The notes below the pieces were generated by a model. It searched no databases. It was given only the letters and a program-made list of their open reading frames with translations, and was not told the origin of the DNA. Positions 1 through 8,195 of a stretch of 36,550 nt of DNA are shown piece by piece (the first letter of the stretch is position 1; each line of letters begins with the position of its first letter). The stretch lies in the NCBI GenBank assembly GCA_016935435.1, contig JAFGQZ010000037.1:1-36550 (forward strand). Reading direction: 5' to 3'. Origin of the DNA: Bacteroidales bacterium (GTDB lineage Bacteria; Bacteroidota; Bacteroidia; Bacteroidales; UBA10428). Both the position numbers and the translations under genes were made by a program.

Positions 1-39
1 AAATCTGTAAGCTTTGAAAAGCATGTAAGCATTGGATAG
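1..39 (+). CDS. Possible 3' end of an off-window gene
   Basis: The first frame is open from base 1 and ends in TAG at 37-39, giving only about twelve residues (ending HVSIG). The other two + frames stop within the first 20 bases. A terminator hairpin starts at the stop codon, which fits a + strand gene ending here. Nothing can be said about function, and the short stretch could be open by chance. Confidence 0.25.
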   Translation, partial: KSVSFEKHVSIG

Positions 40-78
40 AAAGGAAACCTTTGAAAGGCTTCCTTTCTACTTTTTTCT
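37..78 (+). terminator. Rho-independent terminator of an upstream off-window gene
   Basis: A perfect 10-bp stem pairs TAGAAAGGAA (37-46) with TTCCTTTCTA (60-69) and is followed by CTTTTTTCTTT. The orientation serves a + strand gene entering from the left edge. It also lies downstream of the minus-strand gene at 145-2112, but its T-run is on the + strand only. Confidence 0.7.
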
Positions 79-144
79 TTATCCGGGTGTTTTAAAATTT
101 TTTATGCTGTTATTTAGTACAAATGTACCCTATAAAACTGGCAA

Positions 145-2112
145 TTAATTTTTCACAAACCTGGTTAAACCAACCTTTTGATCGTTGGTTGTAACCTTAA
201 TAATGTAAACACCATTGGCAAGTTCAGAAATATCAAAATTGTTTGTTCCGCAATAAGTTTTAATTGTATTACCGGTTAACGATACTATTTCAACCACACT
301 TATGTTATTTGTGCTGATAGTAATATAATTACTGGCCGGGTTTGGTTTAACGGAAATTTCTTCTTTTGCAATTTTTTTAGCAGAAATTGTTTCAGCAACG
401 GTAATAGTAAATGTAATAACTTTATTATCGATACCGCCTTGTTCTGTGCCCCCATTATCTTTTACAGTCACCGAAATGGTTGCAGTTCCTGGTGATATCC
501 CTGAAATGGAAAGAGTCCCGCCGGCACCATCGGAATAGTTAACAGAAGCTGTTGCAACCAACTCGTTATTGCTGTTGGCTGTAATGGTAATGATTTGCCC
601 TTTATTGTCGCCATCTGAAATTCCGCTTAAGTTAACAGTCTTGGTTTCGATGCCTAAGTTCTGGTTTGAAATTGCATCGATTGTTGGTGCTTTATTAGGC
701 TCAAAAACCGGGGCTTCAAAGGGTGAATAATAGTAAAATTGCCGTGAATCATTTTCCCAGTCACCCAATTCGGCATTCCAAATAAACTGTGTACTGTATT
801 TTGCATCACCTTCATCGTTGCGATAAACATCAAATGCATATATTCCTATCCACGTATCATTAATATTGTCCCAAATAAATAGTTCGTTAAATTGAGGAGG
901 ACCGGGATTATATACCGATTTTTGAGAACCAACCCATTTCTGGTTGGCACCGTCGAATTTGTAATCTTCATTTAACAATATGTTACCATTGTTGTCGTAT
1001 TCATAAACCATCAATCTGCCATCCATAAAGATTCTTTTATCCGCATCGTACTTCGATTTAGACCTGAACAAGGTGTATTTACCATCTTCGTTAAACTCGA
1101 ATTTTGCTACTGAAGAAGTATCCCATAAATCGTTATTTGTGTTATAAATGAAAGTCATAATGGAGTCAATACGGTTGTTTTCGTCGAAAAACAAATCGGA
1201 TTTATCGGTTTGCATCCATTCTGAAATCATTGAAGGGTAGTGTGTGACATATAAATACGATTCGATTTGGTGAGAGAACCCATATACGTACCGAACATTT
1301 TTATATACACTGTCCCATGCCGAAGATGTTGAATTCCAGAAACAAAAAAGATCCTCAGCAAAACGGTTTGTACCATCGGTGTAATAAGTTGAGCGCGACT
1401 GGCTAAATAATTTCCACTGCAACTCAACATCATCCCATTTATAAGTATTTGTATAACTTTCGTCGGCATTGATAATTGTATTGATTGTCATTTCGTTGTT
1501 CCAATTATCCGATGTGCTATTCCATGTATATGTTGTATCACCGACTTTTTCTCCCGATTCGGAATAAACCGTAATTTGTTTTCTGGTTCCTATCCATTTT
1601 TGATCAGTGTTGTTCCAGGAATAATTCTCCATATAAAACTGTTTACCTAACTCATAATCAATAACCTGTATTGATCTTGCAGAATAAACCCAACTCGACA
1701 AACTGCTATTATAGTTTGAATAAACATTAATTTCTTTCCCATCGATATAGGTATTTTCGCTTTTGCTGGATGGAACCCAGGCCGATGTTCCACTGTTCCA
1801 TGTATAGTTGATACATTTTGTGTTTTGTTTCGAACTGTTATAATAATTTGTATCAGTTGTTCTGTACAACCATAAATTTGCTGTTGCATCGTAAATATAG
1901 CTTGTTGTATTTTTAACAAGGCTATCGGGGGTATAGCTGGTAATAGTTTTTGCAGCTAAAATCGAATCGCCTCCTGCTGAGAAATTATAGGTTATGGTCG
2001 AATCGAGTTTGTTGACCGGTGTGCTTTGAGAAAGTGCCGGCTGTGAAAATAAATTAAAAGTTATACACATACATGCGATACCTTTTAAAAAATGAGATTT
2101 AACTAATAACAT
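145..2112 (-). CDS. Secreted repeat protein with Ig-like domain and T9SS tail
   Basis: This 655-aa protein starts with a hydrophobic signal peptide (about residues 1-28, ending ALSQ). Residues 60-460 hold about twelve degenerate repeats of 30-45 residues. Their core is an aromatic-x-W/Y-N/D, a short Asn/Ser/Asp-rich turn and a Trp, for example YTWNSGTSAW, YSWNNTDQKW and YTWNSTSDNW. Residues about 470-575 look like an Ig/cadherin-like domain beginning with NKAPTIDAIS. The last 75 residues match a T9SS type A sorting domain (VKPNPASNYITIS early, NGVYIIKV and a final RFVKN), so the protein should be exported across the outer membrane and anchored or released. I do not recognise the repeat family; surface adhesion or ligand binding is only a guess. 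The gene stands alone, divergent from the glucan operon. A TAnnTTTG-like box lies 60 bp upstream. Confidence 0.85.
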   Translation of the reverse strand: MLLVKSHFLKGIACMCITFNLFSQPALSQSTPVNKLDSTITYNFSAGGDSILAAKTITSYTPDSLVKNTTSYIYDATANLWLYRTTDTNYYNSSKQNTKCINYTWNSGTSAWVPSSKSENTYIDGKEINVYSNYNSSLSSWVYSARSIQVIDYELGKQFYMENYSWNNTDQKWIGTRKQITVYSESGEKVGDTTYTWNSTSDNWNNEMTINTIINADESYTNTYKWDDVELQWKLFSQSRSTYYTDGTNRFAEDLFCFWNSTSSAWDSVYKNVRYVYGFSHQIESYLYVTHYPSMISEWMQTDKSDLFFDENNRIDSIMTFIYNTNNDLWDTSSVAKFEFNEDGKYTLFRSKSKYDADKRIFMDGRLMVYEYDNNGNILLNEDYKFDGANQKWVGSQKSVYNPGPPQFNELFIWDNINDTWIGIYAFDVYRNDEGDAKYSTQFIWNAELGDWENDSRQFYYYSPFEAPVFEPNKAPTIDAISNQNLGIETKTVNLSGISDGDNKGQIITITANSNNELVATASVNYSDGAGGTLSISGISPGTATISVTVKDNGGTEQGGIDNKVITFTITVAETISAKKIAKEEISVKPNPASNYITISTNNISVVEIVSLTGNTIKTYCGTNNFDISELANGVYIIKVTTNDQKVGLTRFVKN

Positions 2113-2173
2113 ATTCTGTGATTTAAAAAGGTTAAACAGTGTTGTTGAATTAATTTTACGGAGTTGGAACTTT

Positions 2174-2181
2174 CAAATTTA
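2174..2181 (-). promoter_or_regulatory. Candidate -7 box for the 655-aa repeat protein gene
   Basis: Read on the minus strand the bases are TAAATTTG, a full match to the Bacteroidota -7 consensus TAnnTTTG, 62 bp before the ATG. I do not see a convincing TTG at the -33 position, so this is weak. Confidence 0.3.
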
Positions 2182-2292
2182 TCAATTGTAATATCTTAAT
2201 TAGATATGGATGGATTTAAGGCATTAAAAGTATCAAAAAATAATACGTCACAAATATTATTTTTTAACAGAATATGTATATACTGAATAGTA

Positions 2293-2307
2293 CCCCCCCC
2301 CACACAC
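2293..2307. repeat. C9 homopolymer followed by a CA repeat
   Basis: Nine consecutive C residues at 2293-2301 run into ACACAC. In this AT-rich spacer such a G/C tract stands out and is a candidate for slipped-strand length change. It lies about 110 bp upstream of the candidate -7 box of the repeat-protein gene. Confidence 0.8.
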
Positions 2308-2342
2308 TTGGGCAAGCAAAAAGCAAATGGTTAGAGTTTTGC

Positions 2343-2390
2343 AAAAAAGCATTCCCTTGCCCGGGGTTTAAACCACGGGCAAGGGAATTT
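2343..2390 (-). terminator. Hairpin with T-run, minus strand
   Basis: ATTCCCTTGCCCG (2351-2363) pairs perfectly with CGGGCAAGGGAAT (2376-2388). On the minus strand the stem is followed by GCTTTTTTGC, as in an intrinsic terminator; on the + strand it is followed only by TTT. No gene ends just upstream on the minus strand, so it may end a small transcript, act as a leader attenuator, or shield the glucan operon from opposing transcription. Confidence 0.5.
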
Positions 2391-2625
2391 TACAAATAAC
2401 ACCTTTGCACCAAAAACAACTTTCTCATTAACTGCCAAAACAATTCACTGTTTACCGTTCACTTTTTTCTTCAATAAACTTTATTCATTTAGTAAAAGGG
2501 TTAGAAAAAAAAATTGACTGCCATATATTTTATAGGAGTCTGATTATTTGTAAATTACATTATCTTAACGTAAATTAAACGTAATAAATAATTTTAATTG
2601 AAGTATTCAAATTGAAAGGTAGCCC

Positions 2626-2656
2626 TTGTTATATAGCATTTGCAAGTTTACATTTG
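2626..2656 (+). promoter_or_regulatory. Candidate promoter of the beta-glucan operon
   Basis: TTG (2626-2628), a 20-bp spacer and TACATTTG (2649-2656) fit the Bacteroidota primary sigma pattern. The predicted start near 2662 would leave a leader of about 160 nt before the transporter ATG. Confidence 0.45.
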
Positions 2657-2822
2657 TTACGTAGCAGAAGGTATATGGCGGCAGCTTTTAACAAAAAAAA
2701 AACATAGGGCCGGTTTATATGAGTTGTGTCCAATTTTTTACTATGCAGAATTATGTCATAAATAATTAAATTTCAACAATATAAGTAGAAATATTTTTCT
2801 AAATAAATTAATCTAACAAACA

Positions 2823-4409
2823 ATGGATTCAAAAATTAACAAGTTTTACGTAGTCCTTCTTTCGGTTATAGTTGCCTTAGGGGGCTTTTTATTAGGTTTC
2901 GACAGTGCTGTAATAGCCGGGGCAGTGCCTTATTACAGCCAGATTTTCGGTTTGGATCAGGCCTCCTTCTGGTTTGGTTTTTCAGTGAGTTCCCTTACTG
3001 TAGGCTCAATTGCCGGAAATTTCATTGGCGGCATACTTGCCGATAAATACGGCCGTAAAATTGTTTTAATAGCTACTGCAATACTCTTCACATTTTGCGC
3101 CCTGGGCTCGGCCCTAACCAGCGATTTAACCTTTTTTATTACTTCGCGCATCATTGGAGGTTTGGGCGTAGGTATGGCTATACTTGTTGCTCCCATGTAT
3201 ATTGCCGAAGTTGCGCCCCAAAAGTACAGGGGCACCCTTGTATCGGTAAACCAGCTCAATATTGTGTTAGGTATTACCGTTGCTTTCTTCTCAAATTTTT
3301 TCATAAACAAATCCATTACCGACCCGGATTTAAACTGGCGCTGGATGCTTGGTGTTGGCGCCATTCCGGCTGTTCTTTACTTTCTTTTGCTTTTCCTGGT
3401 ACCATCGAGTCCCAGGTGGCTTGCCCAGCGGGGCCGGGCCGATGAAGCAAAAAAAATCCTCTCGCGTATTGGTGGCGACAGCTATGCCAATGCAACATTA
3501 AAAGAAATTGAAAATAGCATCGAAAAAGATAAAAACCGCGAAAAAGCATACTTCAAAGAATTGTTTTCGCCCGCAATGAAATGGATACTCATTATCGGGC
3601 TTGGCATTGCTGCGCTACAGCAACTTTCGGCCATAAACGCTATTTTGTATTATGCCCCTATTATTTTTGAAACTGCAGGCGGCGGCCGCGATGCTGCATT
3701 TATGCAAGCTGTAATTATCGGGCTTGTTAACCTTGTGTTCACAATTGTGGCCATGTTTTTAATTGACAGGCTGGGCAGAAAACCCCTTTTAGTTATGGGG
3801 CTTACCGGTATAATTATTGCCTATGTCCTGTCGTCGTATGCCTTCTTCCAGGCAGAGTACAAAATTACCGACGAATCTGTTGCGACCATATCTGCAGAAC
3901 TTGCAAAAGAAAATAAGTTGACACCCGAAAATACTATCAGCCTTACAACTGCGCTGGAGTCGATGAAAGACATCAATTATTCCAGCGAAATAGCATTTTT
4001 TAGCGCTGTTAAGGAAAAAACCGGTGAGTTATACAACAACGATATTAAAAACCTGGTGTTGAAAAACAGCATAAACATGAATGCTATATTGGTGCTCGTT
4101 GGTATTTTATTGTTTATTGCTTCGTTTGCCATTTCGCTCGGGCCGGTTACCTGGGCACTGTTGTCTGAAATTTTCCCCAACCGTATCCGCGGCCTTGCCA
4201 TATCGGTTGCAGGAACATTCAACGCATTGGTTAGCGCTACAATAGTTACTGTTTTTCCGATGGAACTGGCCGTCTTTGGCTCGGGCACAACCTTTGCCAT
4301 TTTTGCTGTTATCTGTCTGGCAGGTTTACTGTTCGTTTTAAAATTTATACCAGAAACTAAAGGTAAATCGCTCGAACAAATCGAAGATCAGCTTACCATG
4401 CGCCACTAG
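2823..4409 (+). CDS. MFS sugar porter (XylE/GLUT-type sugar transporter)
   Basis: A 528-aa inner-membrane protein with the sugar-porter signatures in order: GFDSAVIAG in helix 1, DKYGRK between helices 2 and 3, PMYIAEVAPQKYRG after helix 4, PSSPRWL after helix 6, QQLSAINAILYYAP in helix 7, DRLGRKP between helices 8 and 9, GPVTWALLSEIFPNRIRG at helix 10 and PETKGKSLE at the end. These identify a proton-coupled or facilitative hexose transporter. Residues about 346-417 form a hydrophilic loop between helices 9 and 10 that is far longer than in XylE. It is the first gene of the glucan operon, so the cargo is probably glucose. Because the operon also has a cytoplasmic phosphorylase, short beta-1,3-oligoglucans are possible too (inference). 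The ATG at 2823 starts directly at the first membrane helix. Confidence 0.92.
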   Translation: MDSKINKFYVVLLSVIVALGGFLLGFDSAVIAGAVPYYSQIFGLDQASFWFGFSVSSLTVGSIAGNFIGGILADKYGRKIVLIATAILFTFCALGSALTSDLTFFITSRIIGGLGVGMAILVAPMYIAEVAPQKYRGTLVSVNQLNIVLGITVAFFSNFFINKSITDPDLNWRWMLGVGAIPAVLYFLLLFLVPSSPRWLAQRGRADEAKKILSRIGGDSYANATLKEIENSIEKDKNREKAYFKELFSPAMKWILIIGLGIAALQQLSAINAILYYAPIIFETAGGGRDAAFMQAVIIGLVNLVFTIVAMFLIDRLGRKPLLVMGLTGIIIAYVLSSYAFFQAEYKITDESVATISAELAKENKLTPENTISLTTALESMKDINYSSEIAFFSAVKEKTGELYNNDIKNLVLKNSINMNAILVLVGILLFIASFAISLGPVTWALLSEIFPNRIRGLAISVAGTFNALVSATIVTVFPMELAVFGSGTTFAIFAVICLAGLLFVLKFIPETKGKSLEQIEDQLTMRH

Positions 4410-4425
4410 AAAATAAATTATAGAT

Positions 4426-4494
4426 GGAACACCTGTGCAGCATAAAACAAAAAGAGATATTCTTAAAATCAGCAGCTCAGGTGTTCCTTTCTTT
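4426..4494 (+). terminator. Intercistronic hairpin after the transporter gene
   Basis: GGAACACCTG (4426-4435) pairs perfectly with CAGGTGTTCC (4478-4487) and is followed by TTTCTTTTTT. The 42-nt loop is long for an intrinsic terminator. It could cause partial termination or 3'-end processing between the transporter and the enzymes downstream. Confidence 0.45.
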
Positions 4495-4515
4495 TTTAAA
4501 CTAAATATATACATT

Positions 4516-5811
4516 ATGAAGAAAATACTTGCTGTTATATTTATGGTAGCCACTCTGTTATCTGTGGGGTTTAACACGAAACAAACCTATGCCGGATCCC
4601 CTGCAAAAGTTGAAGTTAAAACCACCGACAATGGTTATAAACTGTATGTAAACGGTGAGCATTTCATAATAAAAGGCGCCGGACTGGAATTTGGAAATAT
4701 TGAAGCTTTGGCCGCCCATGGTGCAAATGCTTTCAGAACATGGCGCACCGAGAATGGCAGGGAAGATGCCATGGCCATACTCGACAAAGCACACGAAAAC
4801 GGACTGATGGTGCTCATGGGCCTCGAAGTTGGCCGGGAAAGGCATGGCCACGATTACAACGATACAGCATGGGTGAAAAAACAATTCGAATACCTTAAAG
4901 GCGAAGTCCTGCGGTTAAAAGATCACCCCGCATTGTTGGGTTGGGCTATTGGCAATGAACTAAACCTCGGGGCCAAAAACCTGAATATTTACAATGCCGT
5001 TAACGATATTTCGAAAATGATTCACGAAATTGACCCAAACCACCCGACAACAACAACATTGGCCGGGATACGTAAGCGTGAGGTTGATTATATAAAAGAA
5101 CATTGCTCCGATATCGATTTTCTTTCGATACAAATGTATGGCGATATAATTAACCTTCAAAAACGCATTGCCGATGCCGGTTGGGATGGCCCATACATGG
5201 TTACCGAATGGGGCGCCACCGGCCATTGGGAAGTATCGCGTACCGAATGGGGCGCAAGCATTGAACAAACCAGTAAAGAAAAGGCGGCAGCCTTTATTGA
5301 GCGGTACCGGGTGGCTATTGAAGGAGATCCGCAAAAGTGCATCGGCTCGTTTGTTTTTGTATGGGAACAAAAACAGGAACGCACGCCTACCTGGTATGGC
5401 ATGTTCACCGAGAATGGCGAGGAAACAGAAACTGTCGATGCCATGCACTTTGTTTGGAATGACAGCTGGCCTGCAAACCGTTGCCCGACTATTGATTCGT
5501 TGCGCTTGAACGGCAATAGTGCTTTTCAAAATATTAAAACCAGCCCCGGTGCTGGTATGTTGGCCGAAGCCTTTGCCCGCGATTACGATAACGATACTAT
5601 AAGGTTTCTATGGGAACTCTTGCCAGAAAGCACCGACTTACAATCGGGTGGCGATAAAGAGTCTCGCCCTGTATCGATACTAAAAGAAGTTTCTGGGAAC
5701 ACCTTATCCTTTAAGTCCCCTATAGAAAAAGGCGCCTACCGCATTTTTGTGTATGCACTCGACGGGCATAACCATGCAGCTACCGCCAATATTCCCTTTT
5801 ATGTTGAATAA
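4516..5811 (+). CDS. Clan GH-A glycoside hydrolase, probable GH158-like endo-beta-1,3-glucanase
   Basis: The 431-aa product begins at the ATG at 4516, which gives a clean signal peptide (MKKILAVIFMVATLLSVGF...). An in-frame start at 4435 lies inside the upstream hairpin and is rejected. Residues about 30-310 form a TIM barrel with clan GH-A catalytic motifs: GWAIGNELN carries the acid/base Glu148 and VTEWG the nucleophile Glu231. Residues about 320-431 form an Ig-like C-terminal domain. Barrel plus Ig-like domain, size and spacing of the two glutamates fit, as far as I recall, GH158 endo-beta-1,3-glucanases such as the Bacteroides uniformis enzyme; GH5 or GH2-like barrels are alternatives. 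It should act in the periplasm or at the surface on laminarin oligosaccharides. The GH3 gene follows after 15 bp, indicating cotranscription. Confidence 0.75.
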   Translation: MKKILAVIFMVATLLSVGFNTKQTYAGSPAKVEVKTTDNGYKLYVNGEHFIIKGAGLEFGNIEALAAHGANAFRTWRTENGREDAMAILDKAHENGLMVLMGLEVGRERHGHDYNDTAWVKKQFEYLKGEVLRLKDHPALLGWAIGNELNLGAKNLNIYNAVNDISKMIHEIDPNHPTTTTLAGIRKREVDYIKEHCSDIDFLSIQMYGDIINLQKRIADAGWDGPYMVTEWGATGHWEVSRTEWGASIEQTSKEKAAAFIERYRVAIEGDPQKCIGSFVFVWEQKQERTPTWYGMFTENGEETETVDAMHFVWNDSWPANRCPTIDSLRLNGNSAFQNIKTSPGAGMLAEAFARDYDNDTIRFLWELLPESTDLQSGGDKESRPVSILKEVSGNTLSFKSPIEKGAYRIFVYALDGHNHAATANIPFYVE

Positions 5812-5826
5812 TAAAAAAAGTTACCG

Positions 5827-8082
5827 ATGAAAAAAACAGCCTTAATACTTGCAGGAATTTGCCTGATAATTGCCGGCATGAGCTGCAGCGTTAAAGAAAA
5901 CACCGGCCCCGACAAGGCCATATATGAAAAAGTCGATAGTATTATGTCGTTAATGACCCTGGAAGAAAAAGCCGGGCAAATGCTCAACCTGGGACTAGCA
6001 GCACTCCTCGAAGGGCCGTTTTTCACCTTTCGCGACACACTTATTTTCGATACAGCAAAAGTTAACAGCCTGCTGGTAAAACATGGCGCCGGATCGGTGC
6101 AAAACTTAGGCACTTACCCCCTGACACCAGAGGAGTGGCGCTATTATATAGGTTATATACAAAATGTTGTAAAGGGGCAAACCCGATTGAAAATACCGGT
6201 GCTTTATGGGATAGATGCCGTTCATGGCGCAAACTATACCGCAGGTTCGGTGCTTACCCCCCATCAGATTAATATTGCAGCCTCTTTCGATACTTCGCTG
6301 GCCCGTATCGCTGGTGAGATTACGGCTTACGAAATGAAAGCCAGCGCCATACCGTGGAATTATTCGCCAAACCTCGATGTGGCACGCAACCCGCTTTGGG
6401 GCCGTATTTACGAAACTTTTGGCGAAGATACCTATGTAACCACCATGATGGGCAAATCGATGATAGAAGGCATGATGGGAAACGACCCTGCTGCCTACGA
6501 TAAAGTAATTGCCTCTGCCAAACATTTTATAGGCTACGGAGCTATGGTTACCGGAAAAGACCGCTCGTTTGTAATGATGCCCGAACATTATATCAGGCAA
6601 ATATTGCTCCCCCCTTTCGAAGAGGCTATTAAAAGCGGGCTTCTTTCCATAATGGTATCATCATCATCGTTAAATGGCACGCCTTCGCATATCGACCATT
6701 ATTTTCTTACCAAAGTGCTTAAAGAAGAACTCGGGTTTAAAGGTGTAGTAATTACCGACTGGGGAGACATCGACAACCTGGTTAACAACCACCGCGTGGC
6801 AAAAAACGAACGCGAAGCAGTTAAAATGAGTGTACTGGCAGGTATCGACATTTGCATGGAACCTTACGATGCCAGTTTCTCCGAACACCTTATAGATCTG
6901 GTAAAATCGGGCGAGGTGCCCCAATCGCGTGTCGATGATGCAGTGCGCCGCATATTATATGTAAAATACAAATCGGGCATTTTCGACGATATGCTGTTTG
7001 AAAAACACAGCTACGACAAGTTTGCCTCGAAAGAGTTCGATTCGCTGAGCCTGCAGGCAGCACGCGAAAGCATAACCCTGCTAAAAAACGCCAACAACAT
7101 TTTGCCCCTGGCCAAAAACAAAAAAGTTTTGGTAACCGGTGTTGCCGGAAATTCTATAAATTACCTGAACAATGGCTGGTCGAGGACATGGGCCGGTGAA
7201 GACACTGCCTACAACGATAAACAGAAACATACCATTTTACAGGCCATAAAAGCCGAAATCGGAAGCCAAAACGTTAAGTTTGTGCAGGGCACCGGTTATA
7301 CCAACGAAATAAATATTGACGAAGCAGTTAACAACGCCCGACAAGCCGATATTATTATTGCCTGTGTCGGCGAAAAACCTGCCACCGAAGTGCCCAGTAA
7401 CATCGAAGACCTCGAACTGCCCGATGCACAGATAAAACTGGTTGAAAAACTTGCCGCTACTGGCAAACCTGTTATACTGGTTATGACACAGGGCAGGCCA
7501 CGCATAATAAGAAAAATCGAACCTTTGGTCCAGGCTGTGGTTATGGCCTATGTGCCCGGCAACGAAGGTGGCATTGCCATTTCCGACATAATTTTTGGCA
7601 ATGCTAACCCAAGTGGTAAACTGCCTTACACCTACCCCCGATATTCGGGTTCCATAATTATGTACGACCACCAACGCGAAAACGATTTCGGGTTTATGGC
7701 ATACAGGCCACAGTACGAGTTCGGTTACGGGTTAAGTTATACAACATTCGAATATGGCGATATCAAGCTGGATAGCGACTCTGTTAAATCTGGCAATACA
7801 ATAAACTGCTCCATCGATGTTAAGAATACCGGCAAGCTTGCAGGCAAAGAAGCTGTATTGCTCTTTGTTACCGATGAATATGCCTCTGTATGCCCGGTTG
7901 TAAAACAACTCAAGAGGTTCACAAAAATTTATCTCGAACCGGGTGAAACCAAAACGGTTACATTTAAACTAGAGCTAAAAGACCTTATGTTTGTTTCCTC
8001 AAACAATAAACGGGTTTACGAACCAGGCAGTTTTAAAATAAGCATAGGCAATAAAGAAGCTGGTTTTTATTTGTACGAGTAA
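5827..8082 (+). CDS. GH3 beta-glucosidase lipoprotein
   Basis: A 751-aa exo-acting enzyme removing terminal glucose from beta-glucooligosaccharides. The N-terminus is a lipoprotein signal with lipobox AGMSC (Cys20), so it is probably tethered in the periplasm. The GH3 N-terminal barrel shows the IDAVHG motif, the KHFIGYG substrate-binding motif and the nucleophile in VVITDWGD (Asp311). The second alpha/beta domain holds VGEKPATEV, where Glu521 matches the position of the acid/base in barley-type GH3 exoglucosidases. The YEFGYGLSYTTF motif leads into a C-terminal FnIII-like domain. Length is normal for the family. Specificity for beta-1,3 linkages is inferred from the neighbours, as GH3 enzymes are often broad. 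It is translationally close to the upstream glucanase and 113 bp from the phosphorylase. Confidence 0.93.
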   Translation: MKKTALILAGICLIIAGMSCSVKENTGPDKAIYEKVDSIMSLMTLEEKAGQMLNLGLAALLEGPFFTFRDTLIFDTAKVNSLLVKHGAGSVQNLGTYPLTPEEWRYYIGYIQNVVKGQTRLKIPVLYGIDAVHGANYTAGSVLTPHQINIAASFDTSLARIAGEITAYEMKASAIPWNYSPNLDVARNPLWGRIYETFGEDTYVTTMMGKSMIEGMMGNDPAAYDKVIASAKHFIGYGAMVTGKDRSFVMMPEHYIRQILLPPFEEAIKSGLLSIMVSSSSLNGTPSHIDHYFLTKVLKEELGFKGVVITDWGDIDNLVNNHRVAKNEREAVKMSVLAGIDICMEPYDASFSEHLIDLVKSGEVPQSRVDDAVRRILYVKYKSGIFDDMLFEKHSYDKFASKEFDSLSLQAARESITLLKNANNILPLAKNKKVLVTGVAGNSINYLNNGWSRTWAGEDTAYNDKQKHTILQAIKAEIGSQNVKFVQGTGYTNEINIDEAVNNARQADIIIACVGEKPATEVPSNIEDLELPDAQIKLVEKLAATGKPVILVMTQGRPRIIRKIEPLVQAVVMAYVPGNEGGIAISDIIFGNANPSGKLPYTYPRYSGSIIMYDHQRENDFGFMAYRPQYEFGYGLSYTTFEYGDIKLDSDSVKSGNTINCSIDVKNTGKLAGKEAVLLFVTDEYASVCPVVKQLKRFTKIYLEPGETKTVTFKLELKDLMFVSSNNKRVYEPGSFKISIGNKEAGFYLYE

Positions 8083-8115
8083 TTCCGGCTGAATCTTTTA
8101 AATATACAGGCTCCG

Positions 8116-8147
8116 GGTGCAGCAAACAATAAGTAGTTTGCTGCACC
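8116..8147 (+). other. Intra-operon hairpin without T-run
   Basis: GGTGCAGCAAAC (8116-8127) pairs perfectly with GTTTGCTGCACC (8136-8147) around an 8-nt loop. No T-run follows, so it is not an intrinsic terminator. Position between the extracytoplasmic enzymes and the cytoplasmic phosphorylase suggests an mRNA-stability or processing element. Confidence 0.6.
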
Positions 8148-8195
8148 TGCGAATGCCGGGAAACGAATTATAGAAATAAACTATTCCGATATAGC

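Larger units (their letters stand above)
2113..2822. other. 710-bp intergenic region between divergent genes
   Basis: This AT-rich gap separates the repeat-protein gene (minus) from the sugar transporter operon (+). It holds a candidate minus-strand -7 box (2174-2181), a C9 homopolymer with a short CA run (2293-2307), a 13-bp hairpin (2351-2388) and a candidate + promoter (2626-2656). I see no convincing reading frame and no tRNA-like fold. Confidence 0.6.

Noticed and set aside
4435..4515. Extended N-terminus of the GH158-like protein from an upstream in-frame start
   Set aside because: The segment lies in the intercistronic hairpin and would bury the signal peptide; the ATG at 4516 gives a normal signal sequence.
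4960..5529. 189-codon minus-strand open frame opposite the GH158-like gene
   Set aside because: It mirrors a strongly supported gene, has no recognisable motif and no promoter; typical antisense shadow.
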